Assembly (NCBI GenBank): GCA_030673275.1
Contig: DAOVJL010000083.1
Span: 1 to 5,977, forward strand
Direction of reading: 5' to 3'
Source of the DNA: Sulfurimonas sp.
Lineage (GTDB): Bacteria > Campylobacterota > Campylobacteria > Campylobacterales > Sulfurimonadaceae
DNA: 5,977 nucleotides
Below are positions 5,817 through 5,977 of this stretch, in pieces; position 1 is the stretch's first letter, and each line of letters opens with the position of its first letter. The notes beneath the pieces were generated by a model. It was not told where the DNA came from, ran no database searches, and saw only the letters and a list, made by a program, of their open reading frames with translations. The position numbers and the translations under genes are program-made.

Positions 5817-5977
5817 TTAAATATCTTTAACTCCTGGGCACTCTAATTTTAACTCACTAACTTTTGTTTTATAATAATCCCAAAAAGGGAATGTCTTACA
5901 TTGCAAAGGTCGTGCATCATATATTGTACAGCCATTTGCTTCTCTATCATAAAAAATACACTCGTAACTATCACCAA
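5817..5977 (-). CDS. YkgJ-type Cys-rich (zinc/iron-chelating) protein, C-terminal part
   Basis: The last 52 residues of a gene that enters from the right edge and ends at TAA 5819-5817. The visible pattern is YECIFYD, GCTIYDARPLQCKTFPFW, then ECPG near the end: four Cys (6, 16, 26 and 46 of the visible part) with the Tyr-x-x-Arg-Pro-x-x-Cys and Phe-Pro-Phe signature. This is the C-terminal half of the YkgJ / CxxCxxCC family, small cytoplasmic proteins thought to bind Zn or an Fe-S cluster, of unknown biological role. The N-terminal Cys cluster is outside the window. The stop lies 25 bases before the ATG of the TPR gene, and overlaps it if the upstream ATA start is used, so the two are probably in one operon with trpC. 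Confidence 0.85.
   Translation of the reverse strand, partial: GDSYECIFYDREANGCTIYDARPLQCKTFPFWDYYKTKVSELKLECPGVKDI
5831..5835 (-). promoter_or_regulatory. Strong Shine-Dalgarno upstream of the TPR lipoprotein, with no standard start codon nearby
   Basis: AGGAG on the minus strand lies in the last codons (Pro-Gly-Val) of the YkgJ-type gene. Six nt downstream, in the TPR frame, is ATA at 5824; the first ATG is 40 bases away. The match may be incidental, because the Pro-Gly codons are conserved in the YkgJ family. Used from here, the TPR protein gains a typical basic and hydrophobic lipoprotein leader. Confidence 0.35.

Overview
The window is a compact, AT-rich bacterial segment. The proteins are Lys/Ile/Asn-rich with low-GC codon use. 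A σ54-type promoter sits in front of a flagellar L-ring gene, the tryptophan gene is isolated from other trp genes, and the genes are tightly packed. Together these suggest a flagellated member of the Campylobacterota (Epsilonproteobacteria), of the Sulfurimonas/Arcobacter kind. That placement is inferred from style and gene content, not from a marker gene. No mobile element, CRISPR array, tRNA or rRNA was seen, and no stretch over about 100 bases lacks a gene.

Left block (1-3133, minus strand): a three-gene unit read from right to left. It starts with flgH (outer-membrane L-ring lipoprotein). Next comes an exported protein with a C-terminal transglutaminase-like Cys-His-Asp domain, whose start and signal peptide lie inside the end of flgH. 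Last is a protein with a degenerate GGDEF domain and a well-conserved EAL domain, 1 base further on and cut by the window edge. A near-consensus σ54 (RpoN) element lies just upstream of flgH, so all three genes are probably expressed with the hook/basal-body class of flagellar genes. This links a ring component, a periplasmic cysteine enzyme and a probable cyclic-di-GMP phosphodiesterase in one transcript.

Middle (3134-3755): a 77-base divergent promoter region in which the σ54 element of flgH and a σ70-type promoter for yqeY are packed into the same stretch. It is followed by yqeY (GatB/YqeY family, 147 aa). A 100-base convergent spacer then holds a GC-rich cluster of hairpins.

Right block (3756-5977, minus strand): a second right-to-left unit. 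It runs from a partial YkgJ-type Cys-rich metal-binding protein, through a TPR-repeat lipoprotein whose conventional ATG gives an implausibly short signal peptide, to trpC (indole-3-glycerol phosphate synthase). The trpC Shine-Dalgarno overlaps the stop codon of the TPR gene, so trpC is probably translationally coupled to genes with no evident link to tryptophan synthesis.
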